A stretch of DNA of 64,000 bases from Lewinella sp. LCG006 (GTDB taxonomy: Bacteria > Bacteroidota > Bacteroidia > Chitinophagales > Saprospiraceae): NCBI RefSeq assembly GCF_040784935.1, contig NZ_CP160680.1, positions 310,001-374,000 of the forward strand, given 5' to 3'. Shown here piece by piece: positions 8,940 through 16,882 of this stretch. The position numbers and the translations under genes were made by a program. Every line of letters starts with the position of its first letter. The stretch's first letter is position 1. Under the pieces are notes generated by a model that saw nothing but the letters and a program-made list of their open reading frames with translations, had not been told where the DNA came from and did no database searches.

Positions 8940-10871
8940 TTACTTTTTAACGACAAGGAAAGATTTCCGGTAGTCGCCTTGAGAAACTACGATGTTGTAA
9001 ACACCTGCGGGGTAATTGATTCCTAATTTAGTAGTCTGTAAATCAGCTACATTTACACTCCTTTGCTCAACTTGTCTTCCTACCATATCGTAGACAACCA
9101 CTTGTACTTGGTCCTGGCTATTGGAGGTCAACTTAATAGAGAACTCGTTGGTAAATGGATTAGGAAAAACATTTAGGTCAAATACCTGATCCTCAGTATT
9201 CGTCACCCCTACAATATTGACCAATATAACATCAACAAAAGTCAAGTCTCCTTCCTGGCATTCTATCACGATGGTTCCCGTCACGGTCATCCGTCCGTCC
9301 TGGCTAACCTCATAATAGACTTCCCCGTAAGGAACATCTGGAAATACGTTGCTCCCGGGAGCAGCACCAGTAACAAGCATTACGTCGTAGGTTAAGTCAG
9401 CAGTAAATAGGCGGATTTCAGCACCTTCGATGTTCTCTAATAAATCAGTGACAACGGAAAATTGCAATTCGCCCGTAGTGGCAGGCACCATGCCATCTAA
9501 AGCAACGAAATTACCTTGTGGATTGCCCTGGTTGTCGTTGGGTTGGCAATCTACCGTCACTTGGCCCGTTTGGGTCACGAAGCAATCTTTGCTTACCGAA
9601 TAGGTGTATTCGCCGTAAGGCAAATTTTCGATCACATAACTCCCGAGGATATCTTGTCCTACGATCGTCGTTTGCTCAAAGGTTTCCATATTGGTGACGC
9701 TAATCGTACAACCCGGCTCCTGGAGTAAGCCTACAAAGAAGAATAAACTGTTGGTTGTAGCTGGCACCATGCCATCCAAGGCAACAAAATTACCTTGTGG
9801 ATTGCCCTGGTTGTCGTTGGGTTGGCAATCTACCGTCACTTGCCCCGTTTGGGTCACGAAGCAATCTTTGCTTACCGTGTAGGTATATTCGCCGTAAGGC
9901 AAATTTTCGATCACATAACTCCCGAGGATATCTTGTCCTACGATCGTCGTTTGCTCAAAGGTTTCCATATTGGTGACGCTAATCGTACAACCCGGCTCCT
10001 GAAGTAAGCCTACAAAGAAGAATAAACTGTTGGTCGTAGCTGGCACCATGCCGTCCAAGGCAACAAAATTGCCTTGTGGATTGCCCTGGTTGTCGTTGGG
10101 TTGGCAATCTACCGTCACTTGCCCCGTTTGGGTCACGAAGCAATCTTTGCTTACCGTGTAGGTATATTCGCCGTAAGGCAAATTTTCGATCACGTAACTC
10201 CCAAGGATATCTTGTCCTACGATCGTCGTTTGCTCAAAGGTTTCCATGTTGGTGACGCTAATCGTACAACCCGGCTCCTGGAGTAAGCCTACAAAGAAGA
10301 ATAAACTGTTGGTGTTTCTATTGATCCCAAACTCTGCTACCAGCGCATCGATATCACCAGGCGTACACTCCACCGTCGTGGTTCCATTTACAGTTACCTT
10401 ACAATCTTGCGAAAGCGTATAGTTGTAAGTACCATAAGGCACTGCCTCGAATACGGTAAAACCGCCGGTCACCAGTGTTTGATCGTAAGACAAATCATCA
10501 TTGTACAAACGAACGGTGACCCCACTGGGAGGAAAGCCGATACCGCCCGGTGGTACGAGGTTGACGAAAACGTCATTGGTCGTGCTTAATGATAAAACAG
10601 CAGTATCTGAATTATCAGCTCCAGCGATAACAACAGAACCTGAGCCACCTTCATAGCAATCAGCCGTAACCGTATAGGGGTAAGTTCCATCTGCTAATCC
10701 AGAAAAAATCGCGTTGCCGCTACCATCTGTAAAAACGCTTGTTCCGTCAAGCAATACAGCCGCACCTACGATAGCGGTGGCATCACCATCCTGTACACGC
10801 ACCGTTGCCGTCTGGGCAAACATTGCCAAAAAGGACATGATGAACAATAGGGAGAGTATATTTTTTTTCAC
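8940..10871 (-). CDS. T9SS-secreted repeat protein with three near-identical 93-residue units
   Basis: A 643-residue protein with signal peptide MKKNILSLLFIMSFLAMFAQ. It is built from Cna-B/prealbumin-like beta-sandwich segments, seen in phrases such as LPYGEYTYTVSKDCFVTQTG and VPYGTYNYTLSQDC, each typically ending in a Cys-containing strand. Three consecutive units of 93 residues, each starting near TTNSLFFFVGLLQEPGC, are almost identical in protein and DNA. The last 90 residues (DLNVFPNPFTNEF to RKSFLVVKK) form a type A T9SS sorting domain. It is the first gene of the four-gene cargo series and lies divergent from the TPR-LytTR regulator, with a 279-base intergenic region between their chosen starts. 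A fibrous or adhesive surface role is plausible but not shown. Confidence 0.87.
   Translation of the reverse strand: MKKNILSLLFIMSFLAMFAQTATVRVQDGDATAIVGAAVLLDGTSVFTDGSGNAIFSGLADGTYPYTVTADCYEGGSGSVVIAGADNSDTAVLSLSTTNDVFVNLVPPGGIGFPPSGVTVRLYNDDLSYDQTLVTGGFTVFEAVPYGTYNYTLSQDCKVTVNGTTTVECTPGDIDALVAEFGINRNTNSLFFFVGLLQEPGCTISVTNMETFEQTTIVGQDILGSYVIENLPYGEYTYTVSKDCFVTQTGQVTVDCQPNDNQGNPQGNFVALDGMVPATTNSLFFFVGLLQEPGCTISVTNMETFEQTTIVGQDILGSYVIENLPYGEYTYTVSKDCFVTQTGQVTVDCQPNDNQGNPQGNFVALDGMVPATTNSLFFFVGLLQEPGCTISVTNMETFEQTTIVGQDILGSYVIENLPYGEYTYSVSKDCFVTQTGQVTVDCQPNDNQGNPQGNFVALDGMVPATTGELQFSVVTDLLENIEGAEIRLFTADLTYDVMLVTGAAPGSNVFPDVPYGEVYYEVSQDGRMTVTGTIVIECQEGDLTFVDVILVNIVGVTNTEDQVFDLNVFPNPFTNEFSIKLTSNSQDQVQVVVYDMVGRQVEQRSVNVADLQTTKLGINYPAGVYNIVVSQGDYRKSFLVVKK
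9478..10313 (-). repeat. three tandem 279-bp repeats inside a T9SS cargo gene
   Basis: Units begin at 9478, 9757 and 10036 (for example GTAGCTGGCACCATGCC), giving an exact period of 279 bases, or 93 codons. The copies differ at only scattered single bases, mostly synonymous. The reading frame is preserved through all three. Confidence 0.95.
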
Positions 10872-11150
10872 AATATTTTACTTTTAGTTAATGATTTATC
10901 TAATACTGAATGCTTGGTGAAAAAGCACTGGGATAAAATTAGAGAGGAATACCATGAAGCACCCAATAAAACATAGCTTTTAATGCGACGGAATATTCCG
11001 TAACACCCCAAATCCCTTGCCATTACTGGGTTTTGTCTAATGCTGGTTTACGGCTGCTAAGCGACTTAATACTTTGTTTTTATTAAAAAAAGCAACTCAG
11101 CTCTGCTATTTACTTTCTTTCTTAAGGGGTTGTTTTTATCTTGTTGCAGT
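10872..11150. promoter_or_regulatory. divergent intergenic region between T9SS cargo gene and TPR-LytTR regulator
   Basis: These 279 bases separate the minus-strand cargo gene from the plus-strand regulator and must hold the promoters of both. The sequence is AT-rich, with a run of TTTTTATTAAAAAAA near 11075-11089. I could not fix a convincing TTTG/TAnnTTTG pair or an operator repeat. LytTR regulators usually bind paired short direct repeats, which would be sought here. Confidence 0.4.
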
Positions 11151-12929
11151 ATGAATTACAAAAGCTTCACACTTTTCCTCTCTTTCTTTTTTTTTGGCAC
11201 CTTCTTTTGGGCTTGTCAAAAAGAAGCTGCCGATTCTACTCCTGAGAGCACTCCGCAAAGCACCATTGATTCTTTAGTGAGACAAGTAATTGAAGCACGT
11301 AATTTAGCACCCCAAAGCATTATTGAGCTATCTGATAGTATCATAAAATTATCGCAAGAGGCAGACTATCTGGAAGGAGAATTTCGAGGGCTTTACAATA
11401 AGGCAGCTGGCTATTTTATTCAGGCGCAAGACAAAAAATCACAAGATTTGTGTCATGCGCTTTTAGAGAAATTAGAGGAAAATCCAACGCTTGATACTAC
11501 TTTTACACATAACATCAGCGGAAGTGTATACACGCTGCTCGGAGTTATCAAAAAACGCCAAGGAAATTATTTGGAGGCTATTCCCTTACATTTAAAAGGC
11601 TTGGAAGCATTTGAGAAGATCAATAATTGGGACAATATTGGGAATGCCTATTATCATATCTCTGACGATTTCAAGCTCATCAAGGATTTTGAAAAGGCTA
11701 TTTTTTATAGTGAAAAAGCGGAAGAATCCTATCTAAAGGCAGAAAACGAAAACCAACTCCTCTCCGTTTATCAAAACCGGGGAAGCATTTATTATGACCA
11801 GGGAAACTATCAAGAAGCTTTAGCCATTTTTGAGAGCATCTTGGAAAAAGCAAGCATAAATAATGACATTGAAAACATCATTTATGCGACCAACAACATA
11901 GGTGCAGCGTACGAAGAATTGGGGCAAAGTGAAATTGCGTTACAAAATTACCTTACCGCTTTAGAGATGTACCGAGAAAGGAAAGACCATTGGGGAGAAG
12001 CCAATGCCTTAGGTAACATCAGTATGGTTAATTTCGATTTGACAGAAAGGCTTGAGCAGGCAGAAGAATATGCTTTAGCGGGTTTGTCGATTGCCCAAGA
12101 GTATCAATTTTTAGAACTAGAGAAATTCAACTACGAGAACTTACATCGGATCTATGAGAAAAAAGGCAATTACAAAGAGAGTCTGAAGATGTTGAAACAA
12201 GCGCAATTGCTTCAGGATAGTTTATACAATCAACAAAAATTTGAGATCCTCAGTAATTTAGAGCAGCAATACGACAAGGAAAGAACCAAGCTCATCCTTG
12301 TCCAAAAGGACAAAGCTATCGTAGAAAGCCAGCTTAAATCACAGCGGCTTCAAAGCCTTGTCGGCTTATTAGGGATCATCTTCTTGGCCTTGCTTTCTGG
12401 AGCCTGGCTACTTTATCGGCAAGCGAAATTCAGGAAAGCAAAAAACGAGGAACTCCTCCAAAAGAACACCATCATTCAAAATCAAAATGAAGATCTGGAA
12501 TCGCTCGTCAACGCTTATGAGGCACAAAGGGAGAAGTTTATCCAAATTGGACCACACGAGATTCCTTTAGATGATATCGTTTACATTCGTTATCAAAGCC
12601 GGATGACATCTATTTTCTTAAAAGATCATTCGGTCATTGAGTATCGTACCCAGCTGAGCCAACTATTGGCAGAGCTCAATTTCAAGTCTCACTTCCTTTT
12701 CTCGCAAATCAACCAAAATTATATCGTTCATTTCAAAAACGTGGAGATCAATCTTTTTGACGGTGATGAAGACAAGTACTATTTTACTTCTTATTTACCT
12801 AATGACCACTGGGAAGGAAGAAATGAAGATTATATCAAAACCAGAAAGCGATCCGGCTTAAATAAAAATTTCGAAAGAGAATATCATCGCTATTTAAGAC
12901 TACAGAACCTCAAATCTTCCCGTCAATAG
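11151..12929 (+). CDS. membrane-anchored TPR protein with C-terminal LytTR-like DNA-binding domain
   Basis: About 592 residues. The ATG at 11151 gives a lipoprotein-type signal (FFFFGTFFWACQKE); an upstream ATG would add seven residues. Tetratricopeptide repeats fill residues 60-380, for example NIGNAYYHISDDFKLIKDFE, YYDQGNYQEALAIFE and NIGAAYEELGQSEIALQNYL. A coiled coil leads to a transmembrane helix (LVGLLGIIFLALLSGAWLLY, about 405-424), a second coiled stretch and a final domain with IPLDDIVYIRYQSRMTSIFLKD and FLFSQINQNYIVHFKNVE, which follows the LytTR pattern. This is a one-component design: periplasmic TPR sensing coupled across the membrane to transcription. A lipobox together with a later membrane helix is slightly odd. 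Its divergent position suggests control of the T9SS cargo genes. Confidence 0.8.
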   Translation: MNYKSFTLFLSFFFFGTFFWACQKEAADSTPESTPQSTIDSLVRQVIEARNLAPQSIIELSDSIIKLSQEADYLEGEFRGLYNKAAGYFIQAQDKKSQDLCHALLEKLEENPTLDTTFTHNISGSVYTLLGVIKKRQGNYLEAIPLHLKGLEAFEKINNWDNIGNAYYHISDDFKLIKDFEKAIFYSEKAEESYLKAENENQLLSVYQNRGSIYYDQGNYQEALAIFESILEKASINNDIENIIYATNNIGAAYEELGQSEIALQNYLTALEMYRERKDHWGEANALGNISMVNFDLTERLEQAEEYALAGLSIAQEYQFLELEKFNYENLHRIYEKKGNYKESLKMLKQAQLLQDSLYNQQKFEILSNLEQQYDKERTKLILVQKDKAIVESQLKSQRLQSLVGLLGIIFLALLSGAWLLYRQAKFRKAKNEELLQKNTIIQNQNEDLESLVNAYEAQREKFIQIGPHEIPLDDIVYIRYQSRMTSIFLKDHSVIEYRTQLSQLLAELNFKSHFLFSQINQNYIVHFKNVEINLFDGDEDKYYFTSYLPNDHWEGRNEDYIKTRKRSGLNKNFEREYHRYLRLQNLKSSRQ

Positions 12930-12953
12930 GGAAACAAAAACACAGACCTTCTT

Positions 12954-14408
12954 ATGGAATCCAAGAAATCCACCTCCCGTCGGGAGTTCATCAGAAACGG
13001 GGCCATTGCCTCCTCCTTTTTTATCGTTCCCCGACACGTACTGGGGGGTGTGGGGTATACCGCTCCTAGTGACCAGCTGGTGCTGGCGGCTATTGGTGCT
13101 GGTGGCAAAGGCAGGTCTGATATTTTGCGTGCCTCCGTCGATGGCCGAGAACGGGTAGTGGCCCTTTGTGATGTCGACTTCTCGGGCTCAGCCGCCGCCT
13201 CGGTGGAGCAATTTCCTGAGGCTAAATTGTATGCTGATTTCCGGGTGATGCTGGAAAAGGAAAAAGACATTGATGCCGTGACAATTTCTACACCTGATCA
13301 CGTCCACGGCCCAGCCGCTGCCTTTGCCATGGCGCGGGGCAAGCATGTTTACGTACAAAAGCCCCTGACCCACAATATCCGCGAAGCACGCCTACTGACG
13401 GAAATGGCCCGCAACCAAAAAGTAGTCACCCAGATGGGTAACCAGGGGGCATCAAACCCGCTTTTAAACTTGGTACAACAATGGGTAGATAGTGGCCAAA
13501 TAGGTAAAATATCGAAAGTGCAAGTATGGACCAATCGCCCCGTTTGGCCGCAAGGGATAGCTATGGCCGCACCAGATGCCAGCCAAAAACCAGCGGCCCT
13601 GAACTGGGATTTGTGGCTAGGGCCAGTACCGGAGCGCCCCTACACGCCTAACCTGCACCCCTTCAACTGGCGTGGCTGGTGGGACTACGGCACCGGTGCC
13701 TTGGGTGATATGGGCTGTCATTTGATTGATATTCCTTTCCGTACTTTGGGCTTGAAATATCCTACCTCCGCGGAGTGTAGCATTGGAGCCATCTATTCCC
13801 GGATGTGGAACGCCGACTACTATCCCGAAGGTTGCCCGGCCTCTTCCTTTGTGACCCTCAATTTTGGTGCGACGGAAAAGAGTCAATCTCCCATCGAAAT
13901 GACCTGGAGCGACGGTGGTATTCGCCCCGCACACCCCGATATCATTCCTGCAGACGACGATATGGGCGGCCCGGGAAGTGCCAACGGCGTGCTGATCATC
14001 GGCGAAAAAGGGATCATTGCCACCAATGTCAACGACAGCTCGCCGCTCATGCCCAAGCTATATCTCAACGACGGCACGTTAGAAATTGGGCCACAAACAG
14101 AAGAAAACTTCGAGCCCGAATACGGCCACCAACGCCTGTGGGTAGATGCCTGCAAAGCCGGCTTTGGCAGCAAAGAACACCAGGGGCTCACCTCCTCCTT
14201 CGACTATGCCGGCCCCATGACGGAAACGGTCTTGATGGGCAACCTCGCCATCCGCAGCTACCTCCTCCGTCGCGAAAACCCCGAAGGCGGCATGGATTTC
14301 TACGCCCGCAAAAAACTCCTCTGGGACGGCGAAAACATGCGTATTACCAACCTGGAGGAAGCCAATCAGTTTGTAGGGCGGCAGTATAGGGAGGGTTGGG
14401 AGATGTAG
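12954..14408 (+). CDS. Gfo/Idh/MocA family oxidoreductase with Tat signal
   Basis: A 484-residue protein starting with a twin-arginine signal (TSRREFIRNGAIASSFF), so it should be exported folded with its cofactor. The Rossmann NAD(P) domain is shown by LVLAAIGAGGKGRSDILRA, followed by VVALCDVDFSG, IDAVTISTPDHVHGPAAAFA and KHVYVQKPLTHNIREARLL, the last carrying the conserved EKP-like Lys (here QKP). The C-terminal half has the usual GALGDMGCHLIDIPF motif. Family members oxidise or epimerise sugars and cyclitols. The exported form is common in Bacteroidetes carbohydrate loci, but no sugar-specific partner is adjacent. It begins 24 bases after the TPR-LytTR gene, so the two may be co-transcribed. 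Confidence 0.87.
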   Translation: MESKKSTSRREFIRNGAIASSFFIVPRHVLGGVGYTAPSDQLVLAAIGAGGKGRSDILRASVDGRERVVALCDVDFSGSAAASVEQFPEAKLYADFRVMLEKEKDIDAVTISTPDHVHGPAAAFAMARGKHVYVQKPLTHNIREARLLTEMARNQKVVTQMGNQGASNPLLNLVQQWVDSGQIGKISKVQVWTNRPVWPQGIAMAAPDASQKPAALNWDLWLGPVPERPYTPNLHPFNWRGWWDYGTGALGDMGCHLIDIPFRTLGLKYPTSAECSIGAIYSRMWNADYYPEGCPASSFVTLNFGATEKSQSPIEMTWSDGGIRPAHPDIIPADDDMGGPGSANGVLIIGEKGIIATNVNDSSPLMPKLYLNDGTLEIGPQTEENFEPEYGHQRLWVDACKAGFGSKEHQGLTSSFDYAGPMTETVLMGNLAIRSYLLRRENPEGGMDFYARKKLLWDGENMRITNLEEANQFVGRQYREGWEM

Positions 14409-14539
14409 GATAGCGTTAGCAGAGCAGGATAGACCATAGATTGGACGGATTGAATGTCCGCCGCTCCGCTCCGTAGGGTCGGGTTTTTAGGTAAGTACAA
14501 ATATATTTTGTATATTCTTGTGTACCAAATACTTAAGTC

Positions 14540-15004
14540 GTGACAGCTACTGAGCACAAAGAACATATTCACAAAATCATTTATCGCCTTGCGGAACAGG
14601 GATTAACACAAAAAGATATTGCCCTTGCGACGGGTTATACCCAGGCAGGAATAAGCCATACGCTTGCCAAAATCAAATCCGCGAATGGTGTAGAAAACTA
14701 CAAAGTAGGCAAGCCTAGTGGTAGACCAGCAAAGCTTAAACGTCATCAGCGACAAGAATTGAAGAGGTTGCTAGCCAAAGGAGCTAAGGCCAATGGTTTT
14801 CCAAGCGATGGTTGGACTCGGATGAGGATTCAATCCTTTATAAGTGTTCGTTTCCAAGTAGATTATAGCCTTCCTCATATTAGTAGGTTAATGACCAGAC
14901 TAGGTTACAGTCTTAAGCAGCCTCAAGTCAAAGACACTAGACAGCGTTCTGAACAAATAGCTTATTACGAAACAGAAGTAATCCCGGAGCTAAAAAAAAA
15001 CTAA
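14540..15004 (+). CDS. IS630-family transposase, N-terminal helix-turn-helix part (OrfA)
   Basis: A 154-residue protein beginning at GTG. It contains a helix-turn-helix, LAEQGLTQKDIALATGYTQA, followed by a second winged-helix-like segment with SGRPAKLKRHQRQELKRLL and ISRLMTRLGYSLKQPQ, typical of the DNA-binding half of IS630 transposases. Nine consecutive A residues (14992-15000) come just before its stop, and the DDE frame lies at -1. A programmed -1 frameshift at this run would fuse the two parts into one transposase, as known for other members of the family. Alternatively OrfB starts at the ATG overlapping the stop (TAATG). Confidence 0.88.
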   Translation: MTATEHKEHIHKIIYRLAEQGLTQKDIALATGYTQAGISHTLAKIKSANGVENYKVGKPSGRPAKLKRHQRQELKRLLAKGAKANGFPSDGWTRMRIQSFISVRFQVDYSLPHISRLMTRLGYSLKQPQVKDTRQRSEQIAYYETEVIPELKKN

Positions 15005-15558
15005 TGGAGCCAGATCAAAACATCGTTTTTGTAGATGAGAGCAGCTTTTGTAGTGCCTCTAGTTCTACTAAAGTCTATGAATTGATTGGACATAGTCCGG
15101 TACTCAAGGAAGTAAACAGTGTAACTGAAAGAGTTTATGCCATTAGCGGCATAACACCACGAGGAGAGTTGTTTAGTGAGGTTTACCGCACTGCTATTAG
15201 CACGAAGCAGATCATCGCTTTTTTAAAACTTTGCCTGAACAAAATGGAAGGTCAACTCAATATCATTTGGGACAATGCAAGTATCCACAAGAGTAAAGAG
15301 CTAAAACATTTTTTACGATCAGATTCACAAGCACGTAATCGCTTACAACTCTATTCAACCCCTGTATACTGCCCCCAGTACAACCCTGACGAACAGGTTT
15401 GGAACTTCTTGAAATCGGAATTCCTAAAGCACCGCTGGTGCAAAACTAAGAGCCAGCTTCACAAAACGGTAGAGGCTGGGCTGGAATACTTAGCGATGAT
15501 GCCAGATAGAATCCGTGCGGCTTTTAGGCATTCCGATGTCAAAATAATGGAATATTAA
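15004..15558 (+). CDS. IS630-family transposase, DDE catalytic part (OrfB)
   Basis: A 184-residue DDE superfamily endonuclease domain. The three acidic catalytic positions are visible in NIVFVDESSF, NIIWDNASIHKS and YCPQYNPDEQVWNFLK, the last being the typical IS630 end motif. The ATG at 15004 overlaps the OrfA stop by one base. The frame is -1 to OrfA, so the functional product may be an OrfA-OrfB fusion made by slippage on the A9 run. It acts on the element's ends, with TA as target. No internal stop or deletion is seen. Confidence 0.9.
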   Translation: MEPDQNIVFVDESSFCSASSSTKVYELIGHSPVLKEVNSVTERVYAISGITPRGELFSEVYRTAISTKQIIAFLKLCLNKMEGQLNIIWDNASIHKSKELKHFLRSDSQARNRLQLYSTPVYCPQYNPDEQVWNFLKSEFLKHRWCKTKSQLHKTVEAGLEYLAMMPDRIRAAFRHSDVKIMEY

Positions 15559-15577
15559 TTTTTTACGTACTTACCTA

Positions 15578-15789
15578 TAAACCCGACCCTACGGAGCGGA
15601 GCGGCGGACAGCCTGGTACCGATCACAAACAATCATTGCATTAATCAACTCATATTCAATAGAGTCGCAAGCTCCTCGGGGTTTCGCGATTCTTTTCTAA
15701 CAGCTTCGCTGCCGCTTTCAGACCAAACAAATGGGTTAGACTCCTACAAGTTTTTTTGGCTAATTGTTGCACCTAAACGATTTAGAAGA
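15578..15789. repeat. hairpin arm plus leader copy shared with the region upstream of the PSD-like gene
   Basis: After the IS element the sequence from 15607 (GACAGCCTGGTACCGATC, then CAAACAATCATTGCATTAAT) closely matches 16805-16869 upstream of the PSD-like gene. The 120 bases before the lipoprotein start at 15790 show no gene. Confidence 0.6.
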
Positions 15790-16425
15790 ATGAGAATGAC
15801 AAGCGTGCTACTCGTATTTATTGGGGGGATTTTCGTTAGTTGTGACGCTAGCGAAACGCCAGAAAACCCCGAAAACAAGGAGATTACTACTGCGAAAGTC
15901 ACTCAGGATACGGCATCGCAGCCAGTTCCTCTGGCTTTAGAAATTTCTCAAGGGGATTCCGATCTCATTGTTAACGATTACTTGAAAGAAGCTTTATCGC
16001 CAATCAGAGAAAACTTTCGCCGAATTAACACGAAGGAAAATTGGACGACTATTGACAGCATAGCGTTAGAAGAAAGCACGGAAGGAGGTGAGGCTCTCTT
16101 CTATTATGATAACGACCAATTAAAAAAAATAGTGGCCCGTCATTTTGGAGAATTGGGACAGCAACTGAATGAATATTATTTGCTCGCAGATGAACTTTCT
16201 TTCGTTTTTTAACGAACACTTCATTACGATCGCCCCATTTATGATGATGATTCCACCATGGTAGAGGACGATGCTATTGACGAACAACGCTCCTATTTTC
16301 TCAAGGGAGAATTACTTCATCAACTGGCTAGTGGAGATTGCGGTGCTCCGTTTTCAAAAGATTATTTACTTGAGGAAGAAAAACGCATTACTGCTGAATA
16401 TGCTCATTTACTGAAACTCAAGTAG
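15790..16425 (+). pseudogene. lipoprotein gene interrupted by one in-frame TAA stop
   Basis: The first part encodes 140 residues with a lipoprotein signal (MRMTSVLLVFIGGIFVSC). After the TAA at 16210-16212 the same frame stays open for another 70 codons and ends in TAG at 16423. The downstream peptide, starting RTLHYDRPIYDDDSTMVEDD and including SYFLKGELLHQLASGDCG, has clearly protein-like composition and no start codon or gap of its own. Reading across gives FVF-stop-RTLHYDRPIY, where a Glu codon (GAA to TAA, one G-to-T change) would restore FVFERTLHYDRPIY. The intact product would be about 211 residues, a periplasmic or surface lipoprotein of unknown role. A real nonsense mutation, a sequencing error or stop readthrough are all possible. 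Confidence 0.75.
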
Positions 16426-16479
16426 AAATACCCTTGCGTACTCGCTTTCTTTTTGTGAATATTGCTTTGGTAGTTTGGA

Positions 16480-16680
16480 GTCCTCAAAGGACGATATATG
16501 CTAAGATGATCCTCTGGGCGAGGATCGACGGAATGTCTTCCGCCGGTAACGCATGCCGTCCTTTCAGGACTTTCGTGCTGCGGGGATAGTCCTGAAAGGA
16601 CGATATATACAGGGGTAGGATGTGAGTCCTACCGCGGGTCTAGTCCTGATAGATGCGTAGAATCTTGGTGCGCAAGGCGT
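16480..16680. repeat. hairpin-rich intergenic repeat
   Basis: GTCCTTTCAGGACT (16558-16571) pairs perfectly with AGTCCTGAAAGGAC (16588-16601). AAAGGACGATATAT occurs twice, near 16486 and 16596. This looks like a palindromic interspersed repeat. No gene is seen between 16426 and 16882. Confidence 0.65.
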
Positions 16681-16738
16681 AGCCTGGAGCGCGGGGCCCG
16701 GATCCCGATGAAAGATCGGGAAAGGCCAAAGGATGGTA

Positions 16739-16803
16739 GTCGCTCTGCTCCGCTCCGTTGCGTCGGGTTTTATACCCGACTACGGAGCGGGGAGCAGAGC
16801 GAC
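16739..16803. repeat. intact palindromic hairpin related to the IS630 target
   Basis: The left arm GTCGCTCTGCTCCGCTCCGT and right arm ACGGAGCGGGGAGCAGAGCG form a stem of about 30 bases with small mismatches, around the loop GGGTTTTATACCC. It is followed by a leader (16805-16869) that is also found after the IS element. Its position just before the PSD-like gene may affect that gene's expression. Confidence 0.8.
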
Positions 16804-16882
16804 CGACAGCCCGGTGCCGATCCCGGCATGGCCCCAAACAATCATTAAATTAATCAACCCATATTCATCAATAAAAGTAATT

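Larger units (their letters stand above)
14490..15575 (+). mobile_element. IS630-family insertion sequence (about 1.09 kb)
   Basis: The element is bounded by TA dinucleotides at 14488-14489 and 15576-15577, the target duplication expected for the IS630/Tc1 group. The terminal inverted repeats start GGTAAGTAC at both ends and become imperfect after 9 bases. It carries two overlapping frames encoding the helix-turn-helix and DDE parts of the transposase. Length and organisation are normal for the family. Both ends and both frames look intact, so the copy may still be active. Confidence 0.9.
14455..15610. repeat. palindromic hairpin split at its loop by an IS630-family element
   Basis: The left arm (14455-14489) and right arm (15576-15610) are near-perfect inverted copies: TGTCCGCCGCTCCGCTCCGT on the left matches the complement of ACGGAGCGGAGCGGCGGACA on the right. 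If the insertion and one TA are removed, the loop reads CGGGTTTTTATAAACCCG. An uninterrupted related hairpin lies at 16739-16803. Confidence 0.85.

Noticed and set aside
9516-10286. Three similar 70-residue plus-strand frames at 279-base spacing
   Set aside because: They are antisense shadows of the tandem repeats in the minus-strand T9SS cargo gene.
13805-14389. 194-residue plus-strand Arg/Pro-rich frame
   Set aside because: It overlaps the Gfo/Idh/MocA gene in another frame and has shadow-like composition.
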